DNA from: Reclinomonas americana ATCC 50394
Lineage: Eukaryota; Jakobida; Jakobea; Jakobida
Direction: 5' to 3'
DNA length: 64,000 nt
NCBI GenBank assembly: GCA_048213135.1
Contig: PS015010.1
Span: 1,426,001-1,490,000, forward strand
The position numbers and the translations under genes are program-made. The notes below the pieces were generated by a model that saw only the letters and a program-made list of their open reading frames with translations, did no database searches and had not been told where the DNA came from. Shown piece by piece: positions 37,604 to 46,383 of the stretch; position 1 is the first letter of the stretch; every line of letters begins with the position of its first letter.

Positions 37604-38077
37604 TCAGGATATATTTCCCCGCTCCATCCAGTCCTTTTCCTTTTCGGTAGTGAACGCCTGCAGCAGGGCCACCAGGAACAAGAGTGCGATATTACCCGCC
37701 AGGAACAGCAGGCTGAAGCTGAAATAATCGGTGATATTATAACCTCCCCCCCTTTCAAAGAAATCAATAAAACCCTTTACAAGCGTATAACCGCACCCCA
37801 GCAGGGCGAGAACGAACAATACATAGGATATGCCCCTTACTATAGTGGAAGGGTGTTTTTTGGTACGCCGGAAAAAGATCACGTAAGCGGTAGAAAATAT
37901 AGCCACCGGCATGGTGATCACCCCCAGGGCAAAGATCATATCCACCGGCCGGGAAGACACCAGTTTGGAAAACCCGTACAAAGCGCCGAACACAATGCCA
38001 AATGCCACGGGAATGGCGAGAAAAGCGAAAAAAATGAGGATGTATAGTTTGGTATACTTGATGAACCTGTCTTCCAT
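37604..38077 (-). CDS. Small four-helix membrane protein of unknown function
   Basis: A 157-residue protein from the ATG at 38077 (MEDRFIKYTKLYILIFFAFL). Four hydrophobic helices are evident, among them LYILIFFAFLAIPVAFGIVF, MIFALGVITMPVAIFSTAYV, YVLFVLALLGCGYTLVKGF and FLAGNIALLFLVALLQAF. The cytoplasmic end is TTEKEKDWMERGNIS. I do not recognise the family. Confidence 0.75.
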   Translation of the reverse strand: MEDRFIKYTKLYILIFFAFLAIPVAFGIVFGALYGFSKLVSSRPVDMIFALGVITMPVAIFSTAYVIFFRRTKKHPSTIVRGISYVLFVLALLGCGYTLVKGFIDFFERGGGYNITDYFSFSLLFLAGNIALLFLVALLQAFTTEKEKDWMERGNIS

Positions 38078-38188
38078 TCGGCAAAGATATGAGAGATGCG
38101 GGAGATGGTGGGTATGAGATATAAGATGCGGATATGGAATAATATGATCTTGCACTCTGTATCCCTTATCCTGTATTGTATCCCGCTT

Positions 38189-39307
38189 CTAATCCTTCGT
38201 CCTCACATCCTTCCGCCATACTTCTTTACCACTGTCGGCCTGCAGCGCCATCACAAGATTTTCAAATACCAGCAACAGTTTGCCGGAGTTCACATAAGCG
38301 AACAGCAGTTCCTTATCGTTGGAAGATAACTTTTCCGTGCCTTTGATCTCGGTTTGCCATACCGGCTGTACGTCTCCCCCGTATTCTATTTTAATGGCGG
38401 CCAGTATCCAGTTGAAATCATTACCCATCATAGATTTGGAGATCACATAAATGATATCGCCCTGTTTAAGGAGCGGATCACGCTCCCCATCGCCGGTTGG
38501 GGCCTGCCTGTTCACCAGCGCATGGGGATCTATGAAACTGATAGCAGATATCATTTTCTCCGGTTTGCTCTTATAATACAGGCTTTTGCCGGGTTCGTGG
38601 GTGCCGCCACGGCTGAAGAAGGCATAGCTTGACGCATCAAAAGTTTTCTCATCCACACGCAGTGTACTGCGGGGATTACCAGTGAAAGAAATATAAAGGC
38701 TGTCGTTCAATCGGAGGTTGGAAACATTCGTAGTGGCATCGGAAGAAAGATAATACCGCCGGCTGCTCCTGTCGCCTGTTTTGGTGGCGGCATAGGTTTT
38801 CGGATCAACCAGGTAATTGTAACCGTCTTTGGTGGTGATGAAAATATATTTGCCGCTGGTGTCCATCTGCGTCTGGTAACCTTCTTCGGTCAGACCTGCG
38901 GAAAGCTGCGGATTTTTGGACAGTATATCTTTCGCGGTTACGGTGATCTCCAGGGTGCGGGGATCACGGGCATGGAGGCTCACATCCGGGTCGTGACTGA
39001 AGAACCACGCTTTGCCACCGGCATCGCCCAGGTATTCCACCCGTTCTTTAAAGTCGCCGATCTTTTTATGCTTGATCGTTTCGCCGGTGTTGATGTCAAT
39101 GGCATTAAGATAACTGGTGGTATACCCGCTGCGGGTATTGATGCCACCGCCGGTCTTTTTGGAAGTTACCGTAAACACCGATTCGTTGGTGAACAATACC
39201 GCCGACTGCCCGTCGCTGTATATCCCTCCCCCGCTGAGTACGGGTTCGTCTTTACAGGATGACAGTAATGCGATCACAGTCACCAGTGCGAGGTACCTGG
39301 TATACAT
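38189..39307 (-). CDS. Lipoprotein with beta-propeller-like (PQQ-like) fold
   Basis: A 372-residue protein with lipobox ALLSSC (Cys18). It has repeated segments of the type YLNAIDINTGETIKHKKIGD, YLVDPKTYAATKTGD and MALQADSGKEVWRKDVRT, resembling the blades of PQQ-like propellers that read out ...D..TG...W. No enzyme motif is seen. Probably an envelope scaffold or binding protein, 18 nt downstream of the M42 peptidase gene and on the same strand. Confidence 0.75.
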   Translation of the reverse strand: MYTRYLALVTVIALLSSCKDEPVLSGGGIYSDGQSAVLFTNESVFTVTSKKTGGGINTRSGYTTSYLNAIDINTGETIKHKKIGDFKERVEYLGDAGGKAWFFSHDPDVSLHARDPRTLEITVTAKDILSKNPQLSAGLTEEGYQTQMDTSGKYIFITTKDGYNYLVDPKTYAATKTGDRSSRRYYLSSDATTNVSNLRLNDSLYISFTGNPRSTLRVDEKTFDASSYAFFSRGGTHEPGKSLYYKSKPEKMISAISFIDPHALVNRQAPTGDGERDPLLKQGDIIYVISKSMMGNDFNWILAAIKIEYGGDVQPVWQTEIKGTEKLSSNDKELLFAYVNSGKLLLVFENLVMALQADSGKEVWRKDVRTKD

Positions 39308-39324
39308 ACCCTATGATTTTATTT

Positions 39325-40431
39325 TTAGAAATAACTGAGATTCGTCTTCGGTGTCAGCGTCAGCAAGGTCTCGTACATCAGTTGAATCGTGTTCTCCACA
39401 TCAGCCTTGTGCAGCATTTCCACTGTAGTATGCATATACCGCAGCGGTATGGAAATGAGTACCGACGGGCAACCATCATTGGCATAGGCAAAGGAATCGG
39501 TGTCGGTGCCTGTACTCCTGCTCACCGTGCGCAGCTGTACGGGTATTTTATTTTTCTCCGCCGTTTTCTGTACAATGTCCAACAGTTTGTTGTGCACCGC
39601 CGGGCCATAAGCCAGCGACGGACCTTTACCGCAGGCGCACTCCCCTTCAATTATTTTGTTGATCATGGGTGTGGTGGTATCATGCGTTACATCGGTAATG
39701 ATGGCCACATTGGGTTTGATGCGGCGGGCGATCATTTCGGCACCACGCAACCCTATCTCTTCCTGTACGGCATTGACAATGTACAAAGCGTAAGGCAGCT
39801 TTTTCCGGTTTTGTTTCAGCAGCCTCGCCACTTCGGCGATCATAAAGCCACCGATGCGGTTATCAAAGGCACGGCCAATGAGGTAATCGTAAGCCAGTTC
39901 TTCATATCCTTCTTCATAAGTGGCTACCGCCCCTATATGTATGCCCAGCGCCTCCACTTCCGCTTTGGAGCGGGCGCCGCAGTCAAGAAACAGGTTATCA
40001 ACTTTGGGTTGTGTTTCTTTATTATCAGGATTGCCCAGGCGGGTATGAATGGCCGGCCAGCCAAATACAGCTTTTACTGGCCCTTTTTTGCCATGAATGA
40101 ATACCCTTTTGGCCGGGGCAATCTGGTGATCCACACCGCCATTGCGTTTCAGGTAAATAAGCCCTTCATTGGAAATATAATTCACAAACCAGCTGATCTC
40201 ATCGGCATGCGCCTCAATCACTACTTTGAATGTGGCTGACGGATTGATGACACCAACAGCGGTACCATAAGGATCGGTAAAATGACTGTCGATATACGGC
40301 TTCAGGTAATCGAGCCATAATTGCTGACCACTGCTTTCAAAGCCCGTAGGTGAAGGGTTGTTGATATAGTTCTGTAAAAAATCGTAGGATTGTCCGGTAA
40401 GAATGCTTTTGGTCTTCTTCGCTTTAGCCAT
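39325..40431 (-). CDS. M42 family metallopeptidase (glutamyl aminopeptidase-like)
   Basis: A 368-residue di-metal aminopeptidase (tetrahedral TET-type family). The start at 40431 (MAKAKKTKSILTG) avoids a non-family extension. Metal and catalytic ligands appear in order: VIEAHADEISWFV (His, Asp), GRAFDNRIGG (Asp), VQEEIGLRGAEM (Glu-Glu), ITDVTHDTT (Asp) and RYMHTTVEM (His). Family members trim N-terminal residues from oligopeptides in the cytoplasm. No signal peptide. Confidence 0.93.
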   Translation of the reverse strand: MAKAKKTKSILTGQSYDFLQNYINNPSPTGFESSGQQLWLDYLKPYIDSHFTDPYGTAVGVINPSATFKVVIEAHADEISWFVNYISNEGLIYLKRNGGVDHQIAPAKRVFIHGKKGPVKAVFGWPAIHTRLGNPDNKETQPKVDNLFLDCGARSKAEVEALGIHIGAVATYEEGYEELAYDYLIGRAFDNRIGGFMIAEVARLLKQNRKKLPYALYIVNAVQEEIGLRGAEMIARRIKPNVAIITDVTHDTTTPMINKIIEGECACGKGPSLAYGPAVHNKLLDIVQKTAEKNKIPVQLRTVSRSTGTDTDSFAYANDGCPSVLISIPLRYMHTTVEMLHKADVENTIQLMYETLLTLTPKTNLSYF

Positions 40432-40503
40432 GGTATATAATATTAACAGGTTGAGTGACAAATGTACTCAATACCGGTTATATATGTTACGGAGCGAAAA
40501 AGT

Positions 40504-40633
40504 GGCAGTGTCCAACCTGGAAACAGGTAAGACCTCCCGCCAAGCCGCTAAGGCCACAAATGGTTAACAGGTAGAATATATACTTAGTGTTCTTCGTGTT
40601 TTGCGGGAAATATATTCAAATTGAGACACTATC
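40504..40633. repeat. Palindromic MITE-like element, copy C (same ends, different interior)
   Basis: About 130 nt. The right end CAAATTGAGACACTATCG resembles AAATTGGTACACTACCG of copy A, including the following GAAAAA, and the left end GGCAGTGTCCAACCTGG is its partial complement. The interior is unrelated to copies A and B and contains CCCGCCAAGCCGCTAAGGCC and TTCGTGTTTTGCGGGA, which pair in part. Confidence 0.6.
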
Positions 40634-40643
40634 GAAAAAGTGA

Positions 40644-41078
40644 TCAGGGAATATAATAAGCGGGCTGATCTGTACGGATGACGTTGCTCTTGTTCTTGGC
40701 GAAATCCTTAATATAAACGTCGTAATAAATGGTATCCGGCGTTTGCAGGGGTGCAAATATAGCCTTGAGGTTTACCCGCAGCTCGGCTTCAAAGTTTTTG
40801 CCGGTGGCAGATGAAATATCGGTCATGGGAATAGAATCGAGATCGGTGGTGCGGGGGTCCTGAATATAGATGAACGCCGTGTCTTTACCCGCAAGAAAGC
40901 CCAGGTCGCCTTCGGAATCGGTCACCGACAACACCATTACCGGCACCTGGCTGAGCCCGCCACGCCATACATTGGGACTGAATTCCTTGAACTTAATCTG
41001 CGGAGCAGTAGTATACTTATCCTTGTTACAGGACAGGAGTCCAAAAGCAAGTATGGCTATTAATAAAGTATAACGCAT
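40644..41078 (-). CDS. Lipoprotein of unknown function
   Basis: A 144-residue protein with lipobox FGLLSC (Cys17). The mature part contains PVMVLSVTDSEGDLGFLAG and YYDVYIKDFAKNKSNVI, which look like one Ig-like/cadherin-like beta domain (DSEGDLG suggests calcium). It has its own exact -7 box. Such lipoproteins are common in the phylum; the function is unknown. Confidence 0.75.
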   Translation of the reverse strand: MRYTLLIAILAFGLLSCNKDKYTTAPQIKFKEFSPNVWRGGLSQVPVMVLSVTDSEGDLGFLAGKDTAFIYIQDPRTTDLDSIPMTDISSATGKNFEAELRVNLKAIFAPLQTPDTIYYDVYIKDFAKNKSNVIRTDQPAYYIP

Positions 41079-41095
41079 CTTTGTGTATTATATAT

Positions 41096-41103
41096 CAAAT
41101 GTA
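41096..41103 (-). promoter_or_regulatory. -7 box for the 144-residue lipoprotein gene
   Basis: TACATTTG on the minus strand matches TAnnTTTG, 18 nt before the ATG at 41078. It lies in the 29-nt gap to the divergent LuxE-like gene. Confidence 0.6.
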
Positions 41104-41107
41104 GGGA

Positions 41108-42130
41108 TTGATATTGAAAAACCCCGTTAAAAATATTGACCTTCAGCAGCGCATTTTCGCTGCCCCGCCCGCAGAATTCGATGGTATGGCGCTGGAATTA
41201 TTCCGCTACCAGCACGAATACAATATTCTTTACCGGCAGTACTGCGACACGCTGCGCATTGACCCGCTCAGCATACAACGCATAGAGGATATCCCTTTCC
41301 TGCCCATCAGTTTTTTTAAAACACACCAGGTGATCACCTACGGTTTTGAACCCGAAGCTTTTTTTGAAAGCAGCGGCACCACGCAAAGTGTCAGCAGCAG
41401 GCACTGGGTAAAAGACCTTTCCCTGTACCGCGAAAGTTTTACCCGTGCTTTTCAAAAATTCTACGGCAGTGCCGAAGGCAAATGCATTATCGGTCTGCTA
41501 CCCTCCTACCTGGAACGGCAACACTCTTCACTGGTGATGATGGTGGACCAGCTTATCAAAGACAGTCACCACTCGCTGAGCGGTTTTTATCTATACGATC
41601 ATGAGATGCTGCACCGCACTTTATTACACAACGAGATACTTAAAAAAGATACCCTCCTCATTGGCGTTACCTATGCCCTGCTCGATTTCGCGGCAGCATT
41701 CCCCATGCAACTGCGGCATACCATCGTTATGGAAACGGGCGGTATGAAAGGGCGCCGTGAAGAAATGACACGACAGCAGGTACACGCCGAACTGCGGGAA
41801 AACCTGGGACTGAATCTCATACACTCGGAATATGGCATGACGGAACTGTTGTCGCAGGCCTACTCAAAAGGAGACGGCATCTTTCACTGTCCTTCCTGGA
41901 TGAAAGTATTGCTGCGGCAGGAAGATGACCCCTTCGATGTAGGGCGGGCTGATCAGCAAAACAGCAAAGCGCTTAGTGGCGTGATCAATGTGATTGATCT
42001 TGCCAACATCTACAGTTGTGCTTTCATTGCTACTGATGATATGGGCAGATTGTATGGCAACGGCAGTTTTGAAGTGATGGGGCGTATGGACAACAGTGAT
42101 GTAAGGGGATGCAGCCTGCTGACCGTTTAA
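41108..42130 (+). CDS. LuxE-like acyl-protein synthetase / adenylating enzyme
   Basis: A 340-residue member of the LuxE (acyl-protein synthetase) branch of the ANL adenylating superfamily. It begins at TTG (41108, or TTG 41114). Key blocks are IPFLPISFFKTHQV, the adenylation loop FFESSGTTQS and HSEYGMTELLSQAYSKG. LuxE activates fatty acids for reductase complexes. In Bacteroidota such genes occur alone and probably activate a carboxylate for surface polymer or lipid synthesis, which is inference. Divergent from the lipoprotein gene. Confidence 0.85.
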   Translation: MILKNPVKNIDLQQRIFAAPPAEFDGMALELFRYQHEYNILYRQYCDTLRIDPLSIQRIEDIPFLPISFFKTHQVITYGFEPEAFFESSGTTQSVSSRHWVKDLSLYRESFTRAFQKFYGSAEGKCIIGLLPSYLERQHSSLVMMVDQLIKDSHHSLSGFYLYDHEMLHRTLLHNEILKKDTLLIGVTYALLDFAAAFPMQLRHTIVMETGGMKGRREEMTRQQVHAELRENLGLNLIHSEYGMTELLSQAYSKGDGIFHCPSWMKVLLRQEDDPFDVGRADQQNSKALSGVINVIDLANIYSCAFIATDDMGRLYGNGSFEVMGRMDNSDVRGCSLLTV

Positions 42131-42280
42131 TCAATGTGAAGATGTGCGAATGTTTTTCCAAGCGTTCAGGCAACAATTACCAACCACCTGCTGTTCCTAA
42201 TCCATAATTAGTAATTCGTAATTAAATAAAATGGTCTTTTGCACCTTTTTTCTTACTCCTTTTTTCCCTTACTTTACTTC

Positions 42281-42853
42281 ATGAATCTGACTGCTTCCGT
42301 TTATGTTGACGCGTTACTGAACAATGATGAAAAAACGCTGGCCCTGTTGTACGCCGAGGCGATGCCTTCGGTGATCAACTATATTACCCAGAACAGCGGT
42401 ACGGAGGCGGATGCAAGGGACATTTTCCAGGAAGCCCTGCTGGCTGTTTTTCAGAAAGCCCGGTCGGGACGCCTCCAGATCAATTCCGGTTTTCAACCCT
42501 ACCTGTTCGCTGTATGCCGCAACCTGTGGCTCATGGAGTTACGAAAAAGATCAGGAAAAAGGGTTACAAACATGGAAGAAAAGCAACATATAGTATCGAC
42601 AGACAGTTTTGCGGAAGCCGAGCAAACCGCCAACCAGTATGCCAGGCAGCTGCTGATAGAAGAACAGCTGCAACAACTGGGTGATGGCTGCAAAAACCTG
42701 CTGCAACTGGCCTGGAGCGGCAAACCACTGGAAGAGGTAGCAAGGATACTGAACAACAGCTATGCCTATATCCGGAAGAAGAAGAGCGAGTGTATGGCTA
42801 AACTGACAGGACTGGTGAAGGCATCTCCGCAATATGAATATCTGAAATGGTAA
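42281..42853 (+). CDS. RNA polymerase sigma-70 family (ECF-like) factor
   Basis: A 190-residue sigma factor from the ATG at 42281. The region 2 core is EADARDIFQEALLAVFQKA with FQPYLFAVCRNLWLMELRK; region 4 is NLLQLAWSGKPLEEVARIL followed by YAYIRKKKSECMAKL. It lacks region 3, as ECF factors do. The next gene, 22 nt downstream, encodes a membrane protein with an anti-sigma-like N-terminus, so the pair is probably a regulatory unit. It faces the CHAT protease gene. Targets are unknown. Confidence 0.9.
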   Translation: MNLTASVYVDALLNNDEKTLALLYAEAMPSVINYITQNSGTEADARDIFQEALLAVFQKARSGRLQINSGFQPYLFAVCRNLWLMELRKRSGKRVTNMEEKQHIVSTDSFAEAEQTANQYARQLLIEEQLQQLGDGCKNLLQLAWSGKPLEEVARILNNSYAYIRKKKSECMAKLTGLVKASPQYEYLKW

Positions 42854-42875
42854 GAAAACAACAATCCAACCCGGC

Positions 42876-43610
42876 ATGACCGATTTTGAACAATTTGAAC
42901 ACTTCCTCGCCCATCAGCTAACAGCTGAAGAAACAACCGCTTTCGAAGAGCGGCTGAAAAACGACCCCGCCTTCGCCGAATCATTCCGGCACTACCAGTT
43001 ACTTCAGCAGGACATGGAACAGTGGCACCAGGCAACACCAGGCAGACAACAACTGAAAGAAACACTGCAGGGTATTGTACAGCAACCCGCACAAAAGGCA
43101 AAACTGCGTTCAATGCGGTGGTACCTGTGGCGGGCCGCGGCTGTATTTATCATCGCGGCTGCTGTATGGTGGATGTTATTACCCGCTTCAAAAAGCAATG
43201 AGAAACTGTACGCGGAATACTCGGCAGGAGAAACACTTTCCTTTACCCGTGGCGGTGTTGCAGACAGCCTGTGGTCACAAGCATCAGCTCTGTTGTACGA
43301 TAAAAAATACAACGAGGCCATTGTTCCCTTACAACAAATCATCAATTCCGGTAAAGACAGCCTGCAGGAAGCCGCTCTCTATCTTGGTTATTCCTATATG
43401 CAGGCCGATAAAAACGAAACTGCGGAAAGTACATTCAACAGCATCCATACTTCCAACACCACCGCTGCGGAAAAACTGAGCTGGTATAAAGCCTTGCTTT
43501 ACCTCAAAACAGGAAAAAAGCCCGCCTGCATCAACCTGCTAAAAGAGATAGTTGCGGACGGCGGCGCTTATAGCGGTAAAGCAAAACAATTACTGAAAGC
43601 AGCAGACTGA
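42876..43610 (+). CDS. Anti-sigma-like membrane protein with periplasmic TPR repeats
   Basis: A 244-residue single-pass protein. The cytoplasmic N-terminus DFEQFEHFLAHQLTAEETTAF with FEERLKNDPAF has the helix pattern of Bacteroidota anti-sigma proteins. One helix (WRAAAVFIIAAAVWWMLL) follows at about residue 88, then two or three TPR-like repeats (ALLYDKKYNEAIVPLQQII, EAALYLGYSYMQADKNETA, KALLYLKTGKKPACINLL). There is no FecR domain. It likely holds the upstream sigma factor until a periplasmic signal reaches the repeats. The 3' end overlaps the CHAT gene by 80 nt, convergent. Confidence 0.8.
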   Translation: MTDFEQFEHFLAHQLTAEETTAFEERLKNDPAFAESFRHYQLLQQDMEQWHQATPGRQQLKETLQGIVQQPAQKAKLRSMRWYLWRAAAVFIIAAAVWWMLLPASKSNEKLYAEYSAGETLSFTRGGVADSLWSQASALLYDKKYNEAIVPLQQIINSGKDSLQEAALYLGYSYMQADKNETAESTFNSIHTSNTTAAEKLSWYKALLYLKTGKKPACINLLKEIVADGGAYSGKAKQLLKAAD

Positions 43611-46383
43611 TGAGCAGCACGCCCAGTAACCACCTGCTGTCCTTTCCATCACCCTCTTTGTCCTGCCCGGTATGTACCAGTCCTGCCCAGTAGTAAGGTG
43701 CATTTAAGGAGCCGGTATTTTTTTGCAGGTATTGCAATTTGGCTTTACGCAGGGCATCACCCGAATTTCCCTGGGTATAGGTTTTATAGAACACGTTGAA
43801 GAGTTGCGCCGTTGCCGCGTCGTCAATCGGCCAAAGACTGTTGATCACATTGCCCGCCCCGGCATAATAGAAGGCCCTCGATAAACTAAGCGGGCCTTCA
43901 TTCGGATCAAGCGTACCCAATCCTGTTTCACAACCACTGAGCATAACCAGGTCGGCGGTGGTACCCAGCGCATACAATTCCTGCATATACAATATGGAGT
44001 CGCTGAAATAGATACGGGGCTCATGCCCGTCGCCCAGGTCGGCATGCGTGGCAATGTGAATGACCGCGTCCTGCTGGAGCGAATTTCTGAAATGGCCAAT
44101 GGTGGCTGCCGCATCATCAAACAAACGGCTACCGGGGTGAGATTTTGTAACTGCATCCGCTTCTTCTTTCGTAAAAGGCAGCCTGGGCAGGCGGTGAAAA
44201 CCCTGGCGGCTGAAAGGCGTAAAAACAGCGAGGCGTTCATTTCCTGAACGATCCGTATTATTCACCAGCAAGGTGCTGATCGAAGAAGCCTGGCTTACAG
44301 TTATATTTCGGATGAGGAATTCATTGTTGTTCACCGTCAGCGCTTCAAAAGGCAAAACACTGAATACACCGTCGGGTATTACCAGCAGGTGATCGCAATC
44401 GCCATTCCTGATGGCAGTTGCTACCGCAGGCGGAAGTATGGTCCGTGTACAGGAATCCGTGAGCCGGAAAAAAGCGGCCCTGTCTTTTTCAAACAACCCG
44501 TGGGGGTCTTTGCAGTGCTGAAGAAAATGAGCAACGACCGGTAAGGCATTGGCTGCAATAAACGCCATACCGCTCCCTTTTTTATCATCCAGCCAGGTTA
44601 CATAGGCACCATTGCCCGCAGTAAAATATTGCAGTAATACCGTATTGCGTTGTATAACGGAATGGCGGAGTTCACTGGTATGAAGACGTGCGGTATCCAT
44701 GCCCGTTCGCCTGAGGGCGGGATATTGCTGGTTGAGCCTGCTTTCCTGTTCCAGGAACACACGGTTCTGCATTTCCAGTTCCCTGCGGATGCTGTCCTGT
44801 ATGCCCGGGTCAGTGGCTAACGCCAGGCTTCTTTCCAGTATCACAATACGATAGCGGGTATGGTTAAGCGGTTGGGCGGCACTGTCGATAACAGGCACGG
44901 CTTTCAATACATTATTTCGTTTTACGGAATGCAGCAGTATGATAGATTTGCTGTGCTCATTCAGCAGGATGGCTTCCTGTACCCAGGCCTCTTTTTTTTC
45001 CTGCTGCCACAACCGGTAACAATTATCCAGCGCTTTTTCACTCCTGTCCTTTCCCTGCCGCAGCATCGTCTGCATGGCATCATCGTAACTGAACGCTTCC
45101 AGTAATTTTTTCTCCGCGATGAAAGCCAGCTTACGGGCCTGTAATGCCTGTTTTATAAAACGGGTATCCTGCGATGTGGTATATTGCTGATCCCAAACTG
45201 CGGCCAGGCTGTCGAGGGCATCCATAATGGTATTCTCGGCGTAAATGTCTTTTTCCGCAGGCAGTGCGTTCCTGTCCGCCGAATCCACCCGTGTTACAGT
45301 ATACAATGCCTGATGAAAAGCGATCACAGCGCTGTCGGGTAACTGCAGTTTACGGTAAGCCGCACCTTTCTGCAATAATATTTTCCCGGCAATCCTGTCG
45401 CGGTACACACCCTTATAAGCAAGGGCCGACTGTAATGACAGGTTACATTGCCGCAGGCACTCCCGGTAACGGCTAAACGCGTATTCAATACCCGAGCGGG
45501 TCATACCCAGTTCCAGTTTCCTTTTTGGCAGATCTTCTGCCGGAACGAAGGGCAGCATGGTAGCAGCAAGCTGTGATTCCGCAACAGCTCCCCCCAGGTC
45601 GCCGGTACGCAGGAAGGCTTCCGCCCTTGTGGTATGAAGAACAGACAGGTTTTCGCGGGAGAAGGAAAAGGTACGCATCAGCCGGCCGGTAAAGCGGATC
45701 ACCGAATCATAAAGGCCGTTCTCCATCAATGGTATACAAAGATTGGGGGCCGATCCGCTGATATTATACAGATCGCCGGTACTGAGATCATAGTTCACCA
45801 GTTCCAGGTCATAACTGATCGCTTTCTTCAGGTCCCCGGCCACATTGTAGCCGATACCTAAACTTTCCTTGAAATCGAGGAGAGTCGTTTTATCGAGCCA
45901 GGGCTGGCTGTTCTGCAACGCGATGAAATATTCAGCGATCTCCGTATACTGCGGGTCATACACATCAATGCGAAATGCATAAGCGTACTGGCCGGCAAAA
46001 AGTGAATAGAACAACCTGGAAGCTGCCGTATCTTTTTCTATTGTGCTCCTTTGTGCATACAACAACAAGGCGGCATTTTTTTGCTGCGGGCTCCTGTCGG
46101 GCAAAAGAGCAAAAGCCCTGGCAGCTACATGTACCGCTTCAGGTGAACGTTGGGCTGCCACCCTGTTCCCGATCCATCCCTGCAGGAAACCCTGCAGCGT
46201 ATCGTACTCCCCGGCACGGGCCCAGCGGCTCACCAGCGTATCCGCCTGCGCCTGTGTTATATTCGTATATGCAGTGTCGTTAGTATCCGATTCCCCTGAA
46301 TGAGAAGGCCCGCTGCGTTTTGATGTGCAGCAGGCCAGCCCGCAATAAAATAATATAATGATAAAAGATGTTCTCGTCAGCAT
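43531..46383 (-). CDS. CHAT-domain protease, lipoprotein-type N-terminus and C-terminal membrane helix
   Basis: A 950-residue protein. The start at 46383 gives a signal with a CGLACC lipobox-like site. Residues about 40-600 are helical TPR-like repeats, and the CHAT caspase-like domain occupies roughly 640-900. The catalytic pair is His780 in VIHIATHADLG and Cys818 in LVMLSGCETGLGTLDPNEG, both intact. A final helix (WLLGVLLISLLLSVIVLLY) and a KRRR tail follow. CHAT proteases cleave partner proteins after activation; the domain here should lie outside the cytoplasm if both anchors are used. Its ATG overlaps the stop of the upstream gene by 1 nt (TGATG), so the two are translationally coupled. 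Confidence 0.9.
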   Translation of the reverse strand: MLTRTSFIIILFYCGLACCTSKRSGPSHSGESDTNDTAYTNITQAQADTLVSRWARAGEYDTLQGFLQGWIGNRVAAQRSPEAVHVAARAFALLPDRSPQQKNAALLLYAQRSTIEKDTAASRLFYSLFAGQYAYAFRIDVYDPQYTEIAEYFIALQNSQPWLDKTTLLDFKESLGIGYNVAGDLKKAISYDLELVNYDLSTGDLYNISGSAPNLCIPLMENGLYDSVIRFTGRLMRTFSFSRENLSVLHTTRAEAFLRTGDLGGAVAESQLAATMLPFVPAEDLPKRKLELGMTRSGIEYAFSRYRECLRQCNLSLQSALAYKGVYRDRIAGKILLQKGAAYRKLQLPDSAVIAFHQALYTVTRVDSADRNALPAEKDIYAENTIMDALDSLAAVWDQQYTTSQDTRFIKQALQARKLAFIAEKKLLEAFSYDDAMQTMLRQGKDRSEKALDNCYRLWQQEKKEAWVQEAILLNEHSKSIILLHSVKRNNVLKAVPVIDSAAQPLNHTRYRIVILERSLALATDPGIQDSIRRELEMQNRVFLEQESRLNQQYPALRRTGMDTARLHTSELRHSVIQRNTVLLQYFTAGNGAYVTWLDDKKGSGMAFIAANALPVVAHFLQHCKDPHGLFEKDRAAFFRLTDSCTRTILPPAVATAIRNGDCDHLLVIPDGVFSVLPFEALTVNNNEFLIRNITVSQASSISTLLVNNTDRSGNERLAVFTPFSRQGFHRLPRLPFTKEEADAVTKSHPGSRLFDDAAATIGHFRNSLQQDAVIHIATHADLGDGHEPRIYFSDSILYMQELYALGTTADLVMLSGCETGLGTLDPNEGPLSLSRAFYYAGAGNVINSLWPIDDAATAQLFNVFYKTYTQGNSGDALRKAKLQYLQKNTGSLNAPYYWAGLVHTGQDKEGDGKDSRWLLGVLLISLLLSVIVLLYRYKRRRPQLSLLAG

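Noticed and set aside
39259-40239. A 326-residue plus-strand frame opposite the M42 peptidase
   Set aside because: All metal ligands of the peptidase are on the minus strand; the plus frame is a shadow.
42281-43610. FecI/FecR-type iron uptake or SusCD regulation
   Set aside because: The membrane protein has TPR repeats but no FecR domain, and no TonB-dependent receptor or SusD gene is in the window.
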